Positions 1 through 8,268 of a stretch of 64,000 nucleotides of DNA are shown here, piece after piece. The position numbers and the translations under genes were made by a program. This stretch comes from Kocuria dechangensis. Its GTDB lineage: Bacteria; Actinomycetota; Actinomycetes; Actinomycetales; Micrococcaceae. Numbering within the stretch: the first letter of the stretch is position 1; each line of letters begins with the position of its first letter. Under the pieces are notes generated by a model. The model saw only the letters and a program-made list of their open reading frames with translations. It had not been told where the DNA came from and did no database searches. The stretch is from contig NZ_BMEQ01000010.1 in NCBI RefSeq assembly GCF_014636775.1, positions 1 through 64,000 of the forward strand. The letters run 5' to 3'.

Positions 1-84
1 TGGCCGCCTCACGTTCGGAACGCCACGCCCTCAGGGCCGGGTGTACACCACGCTAGGGGACGCCACTAAAGAATGGCACGCGAG

Positions 85-106
85 CTGTCCCCACGAGTAG
101 GGACAG
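85..106. terminator. Possible terminator hairpin after PH-domain gene
   Basis: A 7-bp perfect stem (CTGTCCC/GGGACAG) with an 8-nt loop lies just past the stop of the leftward PH-domain gene. There is no clear U-tract. Nothing else is recognised in bases 1-112. Confidence 0.35.
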
Positions 107-112
107 TGACGC

Positions 113-487
113 TCAGCGCTGGGCGCCGAGCACGGAGTGGGCGATCAGCATGTCCAGCCGCCGGACGTCGACCTTCTTGCCCACGCGGACCTTGATGTAG
201 CCGGCGCGGGTCCAGAGCTCGAGCTCGCCGTCGACGTCGAAGGTGCCGGCGTTCTCCGAGGACCACATGTTGATGGCCGAGTACGGCAGCGAGTACACCT
301 CGACCTTCCGGCCGGTCAGCCCCTGGGCGTCTCGGACGATCAGCCGCCTGGTTGTGAAAACGGCGCTGTCGCGGAAGGTTTTGTACGCGGCCACCGGCTG
401 CTCGCCCGGGACCATCATCTCGGCGACGTCGTGGGGGATGGGGCACTCGGCGATGAACATCCACTGGGCGACTGCTGCTGCTTCCAC
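113..487 (-). CDS. Bacterial PH-domain protein
   Basis: A 124-residue cytosolic protein with no signal peptide or membrane segment. Its pattern (MVPGEQPVAAYKTFRDSAVF, then TTRRLIVRDAQGLTG and a C-terminal 'ELELWTRAGYIKVRVGK') matches the small bacterial PH-domain family (YdjH/bPH type), a single-domain beta barrel. Family members are thought to form oligomeric rings, but their cellular role is mostly unknown. The start is GTG at 485-487, supported by an AAGGAG ribosome-binding site about 5 nt upstream. It is divergent from the lipoprotein gene to the right. The family call rests on recalled sequence similarity, not a search. Confidence 0.75.
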   Translation of the reverse strand: MEAAAVAQWMFIAECPIPHDVAEMMVPGEQPVAAYKTFRDSAVFTTRRLIVRDAQGLTGRKVEVYSLPYSAINMWSSENAGTFDVDGELELWTRAGYIKVRVGKKVDVRRLDMLIAHSVLGAQR

Positions 488-757
488 GGGAACTCCTTGA
501 GGTGAGGCATGGGTGAGGTGGAAGATCTCCGGTGAAGATCTGTCACCACAACTGGCTCTTCACGCTAGTAAATGCGAACGCATAGGCTCTGATTGTCGCC
601 TCCGGTGCTCCGGAAAAAGTCCCCGAGTGACGTCCCCCCACAGCTCCCAGCAAAAGACGTGTCGATTCTCGGCCGCCGGCCATCCACCGTCTGCAGTCTC
701 CATGTCGCACCCTTCCCCCGCGGCACGTCCGATGATCAACCAGAAGTAGGTTTCCTC
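488..757. promoter_or_regulatory. Divergent intergenic region with a direct repeat
   Basis: This 270-bp gap separates the leftward PH gene from the rightward lipoprotein gene, so it must hold both promoters. A near-identical direct repeat (GGTGGAAGATCT at 517-528 and GGTGAAGATCT at 531-541, each with the palindrome AGATCT) lies close to the PH gene start and could be an operator. No clear -35/-10 pair was assigned. Confidence 0.3.
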
Positions 758-2089
758 ATGCGCCGTCCTGCCCCGAAGGCAGCACCGTTCCCTCGCCCGG
801 CCGTCCGGCTGTGGGCACTGGCGCTGGCCGCTCCGCTCCTCCTTGCCGGCTGCACGAGTGTGGAGGTCGCCGTCGAGACGCCGCAGAACAGCGCTCCTGC
901 GGCGACCGCACCGGCCACGACGGGGCCTGCGTCGTCGTCGGACTCGCCCGCTCCCGAGCCGGTGGCCGCACCTGAAGTGGCGGACGCAGCCCAGCCGGCA
1001 GCGGTGAGAACATTTACCACCCCGGACGGCGCCTACAGCTTCCAGCACCCCGCTGACTGGACTGTGGCCGAGGACCCGTCCCAGGACGGCGAGTATGTGG
1101 TCCGCCGCGGCGATGGCCAGGCGGTGGCCGGGCTCGGGGTCGGGAGGCCGGCCGGCCCGCTCGCCAGCCCGGTCTACCCGAACACCACCTATGCATCGGT
1201 CGATGTGCCAGGGGTCGCTGATCCTCTGGGTCGGAACGTCTCGGCTGTGGTCGGGCTGGTCCCCGGTCAGAGCATCGGCGGCGAGGCGATCGCCTTCGGA
1301 CTCGCCGACGGCGGCGACCCGGCGGCGAACTACGGATGGATCAGGGCCGCGGATGCCTCCTTCCTGACCTTCAGCGGGATCCGGCACATCGGTAACGGTT
1401 CCACCATGCTCTCCGAGGAGGAAGTCGACCGGGAGATGGCCGCGTACACGGCGTCGGCCGAAGGCCGGTCCGTGCTGGCGATGCTTGCGAGCCTCACCAT
1501 GGATCCCTCCGTCACCGGGACCGTCTGCCAGGACGGCAACTACGTCTACACCGAACTGCGAGGCCTGGACTGCGACGAGGCGACCTGGATCATCGGCGAG
1601 CTGCGCGAGAGGGCGAGCGCCAAGGACGCGTACACGGTCGCCACGAACGAGCACCTGTGCGAGACCAGGGGCACCGATCCCACGGAGTTCCATGATCCGA
1701 TGTACGTGTGCGGGCCCCGAGGGACTCCGGACGTCCGATTCAATCTGGATCCGATCGTCGTGACGTGGGATCACCCGCTCCTGGATGTCCAGGAGGACAC
1801 CGACCGTGAGTCCGTCGAGGACGTGGTTCCGGACGTCGACGATGCCGCGGTCGACTGCGTGGGGGTGAACTACGAGTTCACCGAGGTCGACGGTCTCACC
1901 TGCCCGGAGGCCAAGGGCATGCTCCAGCCGTTCCTCGAGGGCAAGGGCACGCCGGCCGACGAGGACGCCCAGGTCGTCGACGACACCGCGTGCACCCGTG
2001 CGCCGGCCGAGCGGGGCGGGGCCACGGTGCCCTCCTGGACGTGCTCCCGCACGCAGGGCGGGTCGTTCGTGGCCTATGCCCGGATGTAG
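758..2089 (+). CDS. Lipoprotein with two C-terminal cysteine repeats
   Basis: A 443-residue predicted lipoprotein. The ATG at 758 is preferred because it begins a typical signal peptide ending in the lipobox LLLAGC (Cys32); the reading frame is open further upstream but would bury the signal. After a Thr/Ala/Ser/Pro linker (about 35-80) comes a region resembling secreted 'photosystem/PsbP-like' or DUF1795-type folds (FTTPDGAYSFQHPADW), then two cysteine-bearing repeats (about 255-330 and 365-443) with the shared pattern C..NY.[YF]TE..GL.C.EA. Such paired units are found in secreted actinobacterial proteins of unknown role. It is followed 60 bp later by the NERD gene and may be co-transcribed with it. 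Confidence 0.65.
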   Translation: MRRPAPKAAPFPRPAVRLWALALAAPLLLAGCTSVEVAVETPQNSAPAATAPATTGPASSSDSPAPEPVAAPEVADAAQPAAVRTFTTPDGAYSFQHPADWTVAEDPSQDGEYVVRRGDGQAVAGLGVGRPAGPLASPVYPNTTYASVDVPGVADPLGRNVSAVVGLVPGQSIGGEAIAFGLADGGDPAANYGWIRAADASFLTFSGIRHIGNGSTMLSEEEVDREMAAYTASAEGRSVLAMLASLTMDPSVTGTVCQDGNYVYTELRGLDCDEATWIIGELRERASAKDAYTVATNEHLCETRGTDPTEFHDPMYVCGPRGTPDVRFNLDPIVVTWDHPLLDVQEDTDRESVEDVVPDVDDAAVDCVGVNYEFTEVDGLTCPEAKGMLQPFLEGKGTPADEDAQVVDDTACTRAPAERGGATVPSWTCSRTQGGSFVAYARM

Positions 2090-2149
2090 AGCGCAGGCGG
2101 AGCGAACACCCATGCATGCTTCTTTTCCCTCACCTCGAAGGATCCGACC

Positions 2150-3067
2150 ATGACCTTCCTCGATCCGTCCGTTGAACCGGCGCCGCCAATGCCGGCAGTG
2201 CCGAGAGTGATCGACAGCTCGTCAGCCGCTGACCGGCCTCGTCCCGCCTCGCTGATCGAGCGGATTCCCGGGCAGGCGGTCATGGAGCAGCTGTTCGCTC
2301 TCCACGGGGAGGGGCCTGCCCGCTCGTGGTGGGACCGTTTCGTGGGCACCAGTCCCCTCACCGATCAGACCCGGTCCTGGTACCAGGGCGCGCTGGGCGA
2401 GATCGCAGTCGGGTCGATCCTGTCCCGCCTGGGACCGGAGTGGACGGTGCTGCACGCGGTTCCGGTCGGTGCCGGGGCATCGGACATCGACCACGTGGTG
2501 ATCGGTCCGGGCGGGGTGTTCACGCTCAACACCAAGAACCACTCCGGCCAATCGGTCTGGGTGGCTGGGCGCACGCTGATGGTGTCCGGGCAGAAGCAGT
2601 TCCACATTCCCAAGGCCTTCCACGAAGCGGCCCGCGCGCAGGACCTGCTCACTGCTGCGGTGGGGGAGGCGGTGCCTGTCACCGGAGTGCTCGTCCTGGT
2701 CGAGCCCGAGAACCTGGCGGTCAAGGAAAAACCGGCCGGGGTCACCGTGATCACCGAGCGAAAGCTGCTGCGCTGGCTGCGTCGTCGCCCGCCGGTGCTC
2801 ACCTCTGAGCAGGTCAGCAGAATTGCCGCGGTGGCCGCTCAACCGGCCACCTGGCACGCCGACCCACCAGCACGCGAGGATCCTGTGGCACTGCACGGCC
2901 GTTTCGGAGCTCTGCATGCGCGTGTCCGTGCGGCCCGACGACGGCGCAGGGCATGGGCCCGGGTCAGACGGAGCGTGCACGTCGCCGCGCGACTCGCGTA
3001 CGCGTGCTTGTTGATCTATGTGGGTGTGTTCCTGCTCGACTTCTTCCTCGACGGCCTCAGGCCCTGA
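2150..3067 (+). CDS. Membrane-anchored NERD-domain protein
   Basis: A 305-residue protein. A NERD (nuclease-related) domain covers roughly residues 78-195: GALGEIAVGSIL (helix 1), DIDHVVIGPGGVFTLNTKNH (the Asp and the N/K pair of the active-site strand) and the basic segment after it. NERD is distantly related to PD-(D/E)XK nucleases, although nuclease activity is shown for few members. After an Arg-rich stretch (about 245-272) the C-terminus has one hydrophobic helix (LAYACLLIYVGVFLLDFFLD), so the domain is probably tethered to the inner face of the membrane. The gene converges on the next gene across a strong hairpin. Confidence 0.8.
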   Translation: MTFLDPSVEPAPPMPAVPRVIDSSSAADRPRPASLIERIPGQAVMEQLFALHGEGPARSWWDRFVGTSPLTDQTRSWYQGALGEIAVGSILSRLGPEWTVLHAVPVGAGASDIDHVVIGPGGVFTLNTKNHSGQSVWVAGRTLMVSGQKQFHIPKAFHEAARAQDLLTAAVGEAVPVTGVLVLVEPENLAVKEKPAGVTVITERKLLRWLRRRPPVLTSEQVSRIAAVAAQPATWHADPPAREDPVALHGRFGALHARVRAARRRRRAWARVRRSVHVAARLAYACLLIYVGVFLLDFFLDGLRP

Positions 3068-3133
3068 GCCGGCTGCTCGATGCCTGGGGAAATGTCGAAT
3101 GGCCGGCACGAGCGCACAGTCGCTGGACGGCGC

Positions 3134-3178
3134 ACGCGTAGACGGCCCCCGCCCTGGTGGCGGAGGCCGTCTGCGCGT
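3134..3178. terminator. Bidirectional terminator hairpin
   Basis: A 14-bp stem with a single mismatch (arms 3134-3147 and 3165-3178) encloses a second inner stem (CCGCC/GGCGG). It lies between two convergent genes, 67 bp after the NERD stop and 31 bp from the stop of the leftward gene, and so can serve both transcripts. Confidence 0.7.
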
Positions 3179-3208
3179 ATCGGATGGTAGCTGTCAGCAG
3201 GCGTCAGA

Positions 3209-4105
3209 TCACTGCAGCTGCCAGGTGCCGCAACGCGCGGTCTCGAAGTCCTGTCCCTCGGAAAGCGTCACGGACGGCCGGCCCCCGCCCGGGATGTCGT
3301 TGGCGATGATGTCGTCCCCGTTGGTGCCGCTCGCGAGGATGGCCCAGTAGCAACGGGAGCCCACGTCACCCGTGGAACGGTACGTACCCGGTGCGATGTC
3401 CACGCCGACGGTCCACGTGCCCTCCTGGATGGTGTTCTCCGCCTTCTTCTGCTCAGCCCCGGAGACGGCCTCCTCCCGCTTCTTCACGGCGCCCTCGGCC
3501 TCCTTGATGCCGTCCTCGCGCTCCTTCAGCGCGCCCTCGGCTTCCTTCACGGCGTCCTCGCGCTCCTGGAGGGCGGCCTCGCGGTCCTCCAGACCGGAGG
3601 ACATCGCGTCGTAGTCGGCCTGGAGCGCCTCGTAGTCGGACTCGACGTCCGCCTTGGTGGAGGCCAGGGCAACGAATTCATCGCTCGCGGTGGGATCCGA
3701 GGCTGCGGCTCCGATGCCGATGCCGCCGGCCAGGAGCGCGACGGCCCCCACAGCCGCAACGATCAGTTTGGTCCTGCTCTTGCTGGGCTCCTGGCCGGAC
3801 GGCTCGGCGTCGTCGGCAGGTCGCTCCTTCGTGAAGGGGGCCTTGACGCGGGACCACGCTCCCGCGAGCACCGGGCTGGCTCCGCGAGTGCTGCGGCCGG
3901 AGCCGGTGCTCTCCTCCACCTCCGGCCCGAGAGCTGCGGCATCCATCGGCTGTGTCGAGGGCCCGGGCACGGTGGAGCCGCTGTCGTCGACCCAGAACTG
4001 CCATCCATCGGGGGCGGGACCCCAGGCAGGATCGGGCGACCATTCGGGGGAAGGGGTCCAGCCGGCGGGGGGCAGCGGCCAATTGGGGGGAGCATTGAAG
4101 CGCAT
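3209..4105 (-). CDS. Trp/Pro-rich N-terminus, single-pass coiled-coil membrane protein
   Basis: A 298-residue protein of unknown function. Residues 5-40 are a Trp/Pro-rich module (PPNWP, PPAGW, PDPAW, APDGWQFW) of a kind common at the cytosolic N-terminus of actinobacterial membrane proteins. One membrane helix follows (about 114-137). The extracellular part has a charged coiled coil (about 150-228) built from three tandem 14-residue repeats (L-x-EREDxxKEAEGA), then a C-terminal domain (about 229-298) with GTWTVGVDIAPGTY and two cysteines, a pattern seen in other secreted actinobacterial proteins. The N-terminus is paralogous to that of the gene at 5830-6507, and both share an upstream element at the same distance. 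Confidence 0.7.
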   Translation of the reverse strand: MRFNAPPNWPLPPAGWTPSPEWSPDPAWGPAPDGWQFWVDDSGSTVPGPSTQPMDAAALGPEVEESTGSGRSTRGASPVLAGAWSRVKAPFTKERPADDAEPSGQEPSKSRTKLIVAAVGAVALLAGGIGIGAAASDPTASDEFVALASTKADVESDYEALQADYDAMSSGLEDREAALQEREDAVKEAEGALKEREDGIKEAEGAVKKREEAVSGAEQKKAENTIQEGTWTVGVDIAPGTYRSTGDVGSRCYWAILASGTNGDDIIANDIPGGGRPSVTLSEGQDFETARCGTWQLQ

Positions 4106-4131
4106 GGTGACATCCAGGGGATCGAATGGAT

Positions 4132-4145
4132 ATTGCAGATGTAAA
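4132..4145 (-). promoter_or_regulatory. Shared upstream element, copy 1
   Basis: On the minus strand the element reads TTTACATCTGCAAT and begins exactly 40 nt upstream of the ATG at 4105. A near-identical copy lies at exactly the same distance before the paralogous gene starting at 6507. It may be a promoter element or operator; the role is inferred. Confidence 0.45.
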
Positions 4146-4237
4146 CGTAACTCGCCAACGGAAGCGGGCTCGTGCCGGCCCTCATGGACCGCATGTGCGC
4201 GGTCCAGAGGCGTTGGCGGTGGTGTGGAAGGAGGAGG

Positions 4238-5827
4238 TCAGCGGGTCCAGGAAAACTCGCGAGGAGCCCTTTTTGTCCCTCCGGCGGTGGACCGTCCATG
4301 ACGGCCTCTCACCAGCCGAACGACGGTTCCGACCAGCCAGACGAGGAACACGAGCGGCGCGGTCAGCCATGAGATCCCGACGACGGCGGCCCAGACGGAC
4401 TCCGGTGCCCCGGCCAGGCTGAGGAGCAGGCCGACGACGAACATGCCCACGACCAGGAAGAGCATGATCGACCACATCACCACGTGGAACGCCCAGCGGC
4501 GTCTCGGTCTCGCCGGAGGCATCGCACCAGGGAGCGGAGGATCCCACGGCTGTCGCGGGCGAACGGACAGCGGGGGGTCCCACGGCTGTCGGGGTGGTGC
4601 GGCATACGGCTGGTGGGCCGATTCCGCGGATGCCGTCCGGGGCGGTGCCGCGAGCGGTGCCGTCCGGTCCGGGGCCGCGTCGCTCCCGACGGTCTGCGCA
4701 TCACCACGCGATCCGATGTCGGAGCGCAGATCCTGAGTGCCGGCCGGCTCCGGGGCGGAGGTCGCCCCCCGGGTGTCATTAGGCGGTTCCGGGAGGCTGG
4801 AGTCGAAAGCCGTCACGTCGTCGAGGGCGGCGGGTCGTTCGGCGTCGTTCCTGACGGCCGATCCTCCTTCTGCCTGCTCGAGAAGTTCCCGCAGCTCCGG
4901 TTCCCCGATCACGGCGATGCGCTGGCCTTCCCGAATGCGCTCGGCAGCCTTCTGCTCCTTGCCGGTGGCCCCCGTCAGCGGTGGGTTCCGGACGTCGGCC
5001 CCGGCGCCGATCACCAGGCACGTGACCTTCTTCGTGAGGCTCTGCGCGACGGCTGCGCCCGCCTGGCGCAGCCGCTCCTGGATCCCTTCGCGGGCACCGA
5101 AGGTCAGCTCTCCGGTGATCAGCACGACCTCGCCCTCCAGGACGGTCGGGGCGGGGGCGGTCGGATCGGCGAGCGACGGGCCGGCGACCGGCCGGTCCAC
5201 ATGGGTCCGGAACACCGACTCGGGGACGCGCCGGGGAGTCGTGGTTCGCAGGGAGGAGGACCCGCGGGTGGAGCGCTGCGGTGCGCTGCGCCAGAGTTCT
5301 TCCACGGAGGACGCCCCGGTGCGGCGTGCCAGTTCCACGGTCACCTGTGCCGCGGCCAGGGCATCGGCCTCGGCACGGTGGTGCGGGAAGTCGTCCAGGC
5401 CGAGATGGCTCACCACTGTGGGGAGCTTGTGGTCCACCAGGTCCAGGTGGCCTCGCGACAGCTGGAGCGTGCAGTGGAACCGCGGAAGGGGCGCTTCCAC
5501 ACCGGAGGCCCGGTTGGCGGCCCTCCACACGGATTCGTCGAAGGACGCATTGTGCGCGACGACGGGCAGATCGGCGCAGAGCCGGCTCAGGCGCTGTGAG
5601 GTCTCCGGCCAGGAAAGGCCGTCCATCATGCACTGCTCCCGGGTGATGCCGTGGATCGCGGTGTTGACCCGGTCGAAGTGGTCCGCCGGCGGCGGCGGTT
5701 TGATCAACCAGGAGTCCGAGGACTGCACCTGGCCGTCCCGAACGACGGTCACGCCCACGGCGCACGCCGACTCTCTCGCGCTGTTGGCCGTCTCGAAGTC
5801 GACGGCGACGAAGTCCAGCTCCGGCAC
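4238..5827 (-). CDS. DEDDh 3'-5' exonuclease with BRCT domain and C-terminal membrane segments
   Basis: A 529-residue protein. Residues 1-165 form a DnaQ-like exonuclease: VAVDFETA (ExoI Asp/Glu), VVAHNASFD (ExoII) and HHRAEADA (ExoIII, DEDDh type). A BRCT-like domain follows (about 225-305: VVLITGELTFGAREGIQ). This exonuclease-BRCT arrangement is known in actinobacterial DNA polymerase III epsilon-like proteins. Unusually, the C-terminus adds a Pro/Trp-rich stretch with two PRQPWDPPL repeats and two hydrophobic helices (HVVMWSIMLFLVVGMF and a second), predicting a membrane-bound nuclease. The GTG start at 5825-5827 has a GAGGAG site upstream and lies 2 nt after the stop of the previous gene, implying translational coupling. 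The frame is open much further upstream, but that part overlaps other genes and is non-coding. Confidence 0.82.
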   Translation of the reverse strand: MPELDFVAVDFETANSARESACAVGVTVVRDGQVQSSDSWLIKPPPPADHFDRVNTAIHGITREQCMMDGLSWPETSQRLSRLCADLPVVAHNASFDESVWRAANRASGVEAPLPRFHCTLQLSRGHLDLVDHKLPTVVSHLGLDDFPHHRAEADALAAAQVTVELARRTGASSVEELWRSAPQRSTRGSSSLRTTTPRRVPESVFRTHVDRPVAGPSLADPTAPAPTVLEGEVVLITGELTFGAREGIQERLRQAGAAVAQSLTKKVTCLVIGAGADVRNPPLTGATGKEQKAAERIREGQRIAVIGEPELRELLEQAEGGSAVRNDAERPAALDDVTAFDSSLPEPPNDTRGATSAPEPAGTQDLRSDIGSRGDAQTVGSDAAPDRTAPLAAPPRTASAESAHQPYAAPPRQPWDPPLSVRPRQPWDPPLPGAMPPARPRRRWAFHVVMWSIMLFLVVGMFVVGLLLSLAGAPESVWAAVVGISWLTAPLVFLVWLVGTVVRLVRGRHGRSTAGGTKRAPREFSWTR

Positions 5828-5829
5828 GG

Positions 5830-6507
5830 CTACATCTCCTCGATGACGAGGTTGAGCCCGTCGTCGGGGTGGTAGCCCCAGGACGCCTCGAAGTCGCCCC
5901 AGGTGCCGGTCTGCCGCCCGTCGAGGGCGCGGGTGTTGTCCATGCGCGAGATGACGCTGTCCGAGGCCTCCAGTCCTTGGAGCACGCACACCATCTCGAA
6001 GACCACTGCGCCGTAGCTGTTCTCGTCGCCGGTGGTCTGGATCGTGACGCTGTGTCCCTCGTCGCCGACCGAGATGCCGGCCACGTCCGTCAGTCCGCAG
6101 TCTTCGACTGCGGTCTCGATGTCGGTGGAGCCGAAGTCCACGTCGGCAGTGCTGGAATCCACGGCAGTGCTGGAACCCGCAGCGCTCGGCGTGGTGGGCG
6201 ACGACGCGACGGCGCCCACCACGACTCCCAGAAGCAGTCCGGCGGCCAGCCCGGTCCCCCCGAAGATCCAGTGGCGGCTGTCCGAGGACGCCGCATACGA
6301 CCAGGCCTTCCTCAGCCGCGTCGGCAAGGACGTTCTTTTCTTCGTGTTCCTCGGGGCGGCAGCCGGGGAGGCAGTCGCGGGATCGTCCTCGATCCAGAAC
6401 TGCCAGTCCTCGGGTGCGGGAGGCCAGGAGGGATCGGGGGACCATCCGGGAGGCGGGGTCCAGTCCGCGGGGGGTTGCGGCCAGCGGGGAGGTGTATTGA
6501 ACTTCAT
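5830..6507 (-). CDS. Trp/Pro-rich N-terminus, single-pass membrane protein
   Basis: A 225-residue protein of unknown function. The ATG at 6505-6507 is chosen because it aligns with the start of the paralogue at 4105 (MKFNTPPRWP versus MRFNAPPNWP). Residues 5-40 are the Trp/Pro-rich module, followed by a basic linker, one membrane helix (about 82-102) and an exported Ser/Thr-rich segment. The C-terminal region has two cysteines (VEDCGLTD and EMVCVL). It is the first gene of a likely two-gene operon with the exonuclease-BRCT gene, separated from it by only 2 nt. Confidence 0.68.
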   Translation of the reverse strand: MKFNTPPRWPQPPADWTPPPGWSPDPSWPPAPEDWQFWIEDDPATASPAAAPRNTKKRTSLPTRLRKAWSYAASSDSRHWIFGGTGLAAGLLLGVVVGAVASSPTTPSAAGSSTAVDSSTADVDFGSTDIETAVEDCGLTDVAGISVGDEGHSVTIQTTGDENSYGAVVFEMVCVLQGLEASDSVISRMDNTRALDGRQTGTWGDFEASWGYHPDDGLNLVIEEM

Positions 6508-6533
6508 GGCGCCATTCACGAGGGGGAGAAGTA

Positions 6534-6547
6534 ATTGCACCTGTAAA
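6534..6547 (-). promoter_or_regulatory. Shared upstream element, copy 2
   Basis: On the minus strand the element reads TTTACAGGTGCAAT and begins exactly 40 nt upstream of the ATG at 6507, matching copy 1 (12 of 14 bases) in both sequence and distance. Confidence 0.45.
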
Positions 6548-6678
6548 TATATCCCTCTGCGTGGAGATTCGAGGAGTCATGACGGCGCGGGGCCGCTGCC
6601 GCCCCGGGCGTCGTCGTTGTTCGTCGGTCACCACGCTGCCGTCCCGGGAGGCGGCGCCCAAGCCTAGGTCCCGGCGCC

Positions 6679-7704
6679 TCAGAGTCGAGGCACGCACGTC
6701 CCGGCGCCGAGTCTGGCCAGGCCGGCACGGTCGCCGGCGGCGAAGTCGGTCAAGCCCAGGTTGTCCCCGTACATCAGCTGGCTGGGGTCGTCGATGTGGG
6801 TCAGGCCGAGCACGTGCGCCAGTTCGTGCATGATCACCGCGCGCACGTGGTCCGGGCTCTCCATCATCGCAGTCAGGGACGGGGCGTCGAGGACCACCTG
6901 GCCGGTCACGTAGACGAAAGGCCGGCCGTCCACCTGCCGCGCCGTGCTGCCGCCCAGCCCCGCCACGTCCCCGGCCAGGTCGGGGTGCTCGGCGGCGTCG
7001 GACCAGGCGATGAGGACTGGCGCCCACTGACGGCCGTAGCGGTCGGGCTGGTACGGCTCGCGCCGGTTCGAGGGGGCTTCGGTGGTGGTCCCGGCGTCGA
7101 CGATCTGCAGGCCCGTCGCCGCCGAGACCTCGGCGATGGCCTCGTCGATGAGCTGCTGGCCGCCCGGGGGAGCGTTGTCGGGGCGCACGACGACGCGGAC
7201 CGGGCGGCAGGGATCGTAGGCGACCATCTCCTGGTCCGGGTCCGGCGAGTCCATGAAACGGTAGCCGCCTGTGTCCGCGACGGCCGGAGGAACGCCGAGC
7301 GGATCCCGGGAGGCGGTCAGCCGGGGCGGGGGCGCCGAGGCGTTCGGGAGATATGGGCTGATGGCGGGCAAGGCGTACTGATTGAAAATGGTGGGGCCGA
7401 ACCACAGCACCGCCAGCAGGCCTATCCCGATCGCGGGGGACGCCCGCCACACCCTGTTGCGACGCTTCGAGGCCTTTGCCCACCGGCGGGCGGTCTTCCG
7501 AGTGACCCGTGCGGCGCGCCGCTGCTCCCGCCGTTGCCGCCACGGATCCAGCCGAGCGTGCCGCTGCTGTTCCAGGGCCTCTTCCACGACCCACTGCGGA
7601 ACGCGTCCGCTCGGGGAACTCTTGAGGTGCATGGAGGTGCCGGGGTTCTCGTCGCGGCGGGGCGAAAAAGGCCCACTGGGCGTGGTGTCACTGGATGGGT
7701 GCAT
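6679..7704 (-). CDS. Membrane-anchored matrixin-like zinc metalloprotease
   Basis: A 341-residue protein if the ATG at 7704 is used; another ATG at 7632 gives 317 residues, and neither has a strong ribosome-binding site. The N-terminal third is cytosolic and Arg-rich (QRREQRRAARVTRKTARRWA), followed by one membrane helix (about 90-112, IGIGLLAVLWFGPTIF). The external part carries the zinc-binding motif HELAHVLGLTH (about 293-303), followed by a Met-turn-like SQLMYG, as in matrixin/metzincin-type peptidases (M10/M12-like). It is probably a surface-exposed, membrane-tethered protease. Substrates are unknown. Confidence 0.75.
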   Translation of the reverse strand: MHPSSDTTPSGPFSPRRDENPGTSMHLKSSPSGRVPQWVVEEALEQQRHARLDPWRQRREQRRAARVTRKTARRWAKASKRRNRVWRASPAIGIGLLAVLWFGPTIFNQYALPAISPYLPNASAPPPRLTASRDPLGVPPAVADTGGYRFMDSPDPDQEMVAYDPCRPVRVVVRPDNAPPGGQQLIDEAIAEVSAATGLQIVDAGTTTEAPSNRREPYQPDRYGRQWAPVLIAWSDAAEHPDLAGDVAGLGGSTARQVDGRPFVYVTGQVVLDAPSLTAMMESPDHVRAVIMHELAHVLGLTHIDDPSQLMYGDNLGLTDFAAGDRAGLARLGAGTCVPRL

Positions 7705-7921
7705 GTTCTCTGATTTCCGTACTGAACTGGTGCGGCAATGGGGGGGGTGTCGTGACGCCGGCTTCCCAGGGCCGGTCGCCGTAACGACCGGAGCCGACCG
7801 CACGAAAAAGCTGAGGCGAAGAAGGCTCGCGGGGCCCGGAACTTCTCTCCAGACACCACACCTGGAGAGCCGCCCCCGCCCCACCACAGAGTGGGAAGCG
7901 GTGCCGGGCCCCGCGAGAGCC

Positions 7922-7970
7922 GGAAACCTCGTCAGGTTCCAGCGGTCGGCCAGCGCTCCTCGTCAGGAGC
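7922..7970. repeat. Paired hairpins with identical CGTC loops
   Basis: The first hairpin (7922-7940) has stem GGAA(A)CCT/AGGTTCC with one bulged A, and the second (7955-7970) has stem GCTCCT/AGGAGC. Both enclose the tetraloop CGTC. The stems differ but the loop is the same, which suggests structure is conserved rather than a simple duplication. Confidence 0.4.
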
Positions 7971-8235
7971 CGCGACCTTACGCCTTGCTGTCTGCGAGGA
8001 GCGGTGCAGACACACATGTGCGTTGACCCCATTGTGCTGCCTCAGAGCAGGAATATGCATCCGCATATATGGGGACAGTGGTTCAGATGAAGTAGCCGCA
8101 AGGAATCTGTACGATCGCAAACAAGGGGGTTGCGGGCCGGGCGGCCCTTGGCCCAGGAGCATCCGACATCCCTCCGTCCCGACGGAGACAGCTGTGACTG
8201 CCTTGCCGTCAGTGACCGCGGAAAAGGCCGGCTCA

Positions 8236-8268
8236 TCAGTTGAACGGTACCCACCCCCGTGCAACTGA
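8236..8268. promoter_or_regulatory. 12-bp inverted repeat upstream of NYN gene
   Basis: The arms TCAGTTGAACGG and CCGTGCAACTGA pair with one mismatch across a 9-nt loop, about 60 bp before the NYN start. A second short inverted repeat (ACCTCA/TGAGGT, 8273-8289) follows at once. The site could be an operator or a 5' leader structure. Confidence 0.4.

Noticed and set aside
4238-7594. Single 1118-codon open frame on the minus strand
   Set aside because: Only the part from 5827 down has exonuclease/BRCT sequence. The upstream part is Arg/Pro-rich, lies antisense or out of frame over two better-supported genes, and lacks a start signal.
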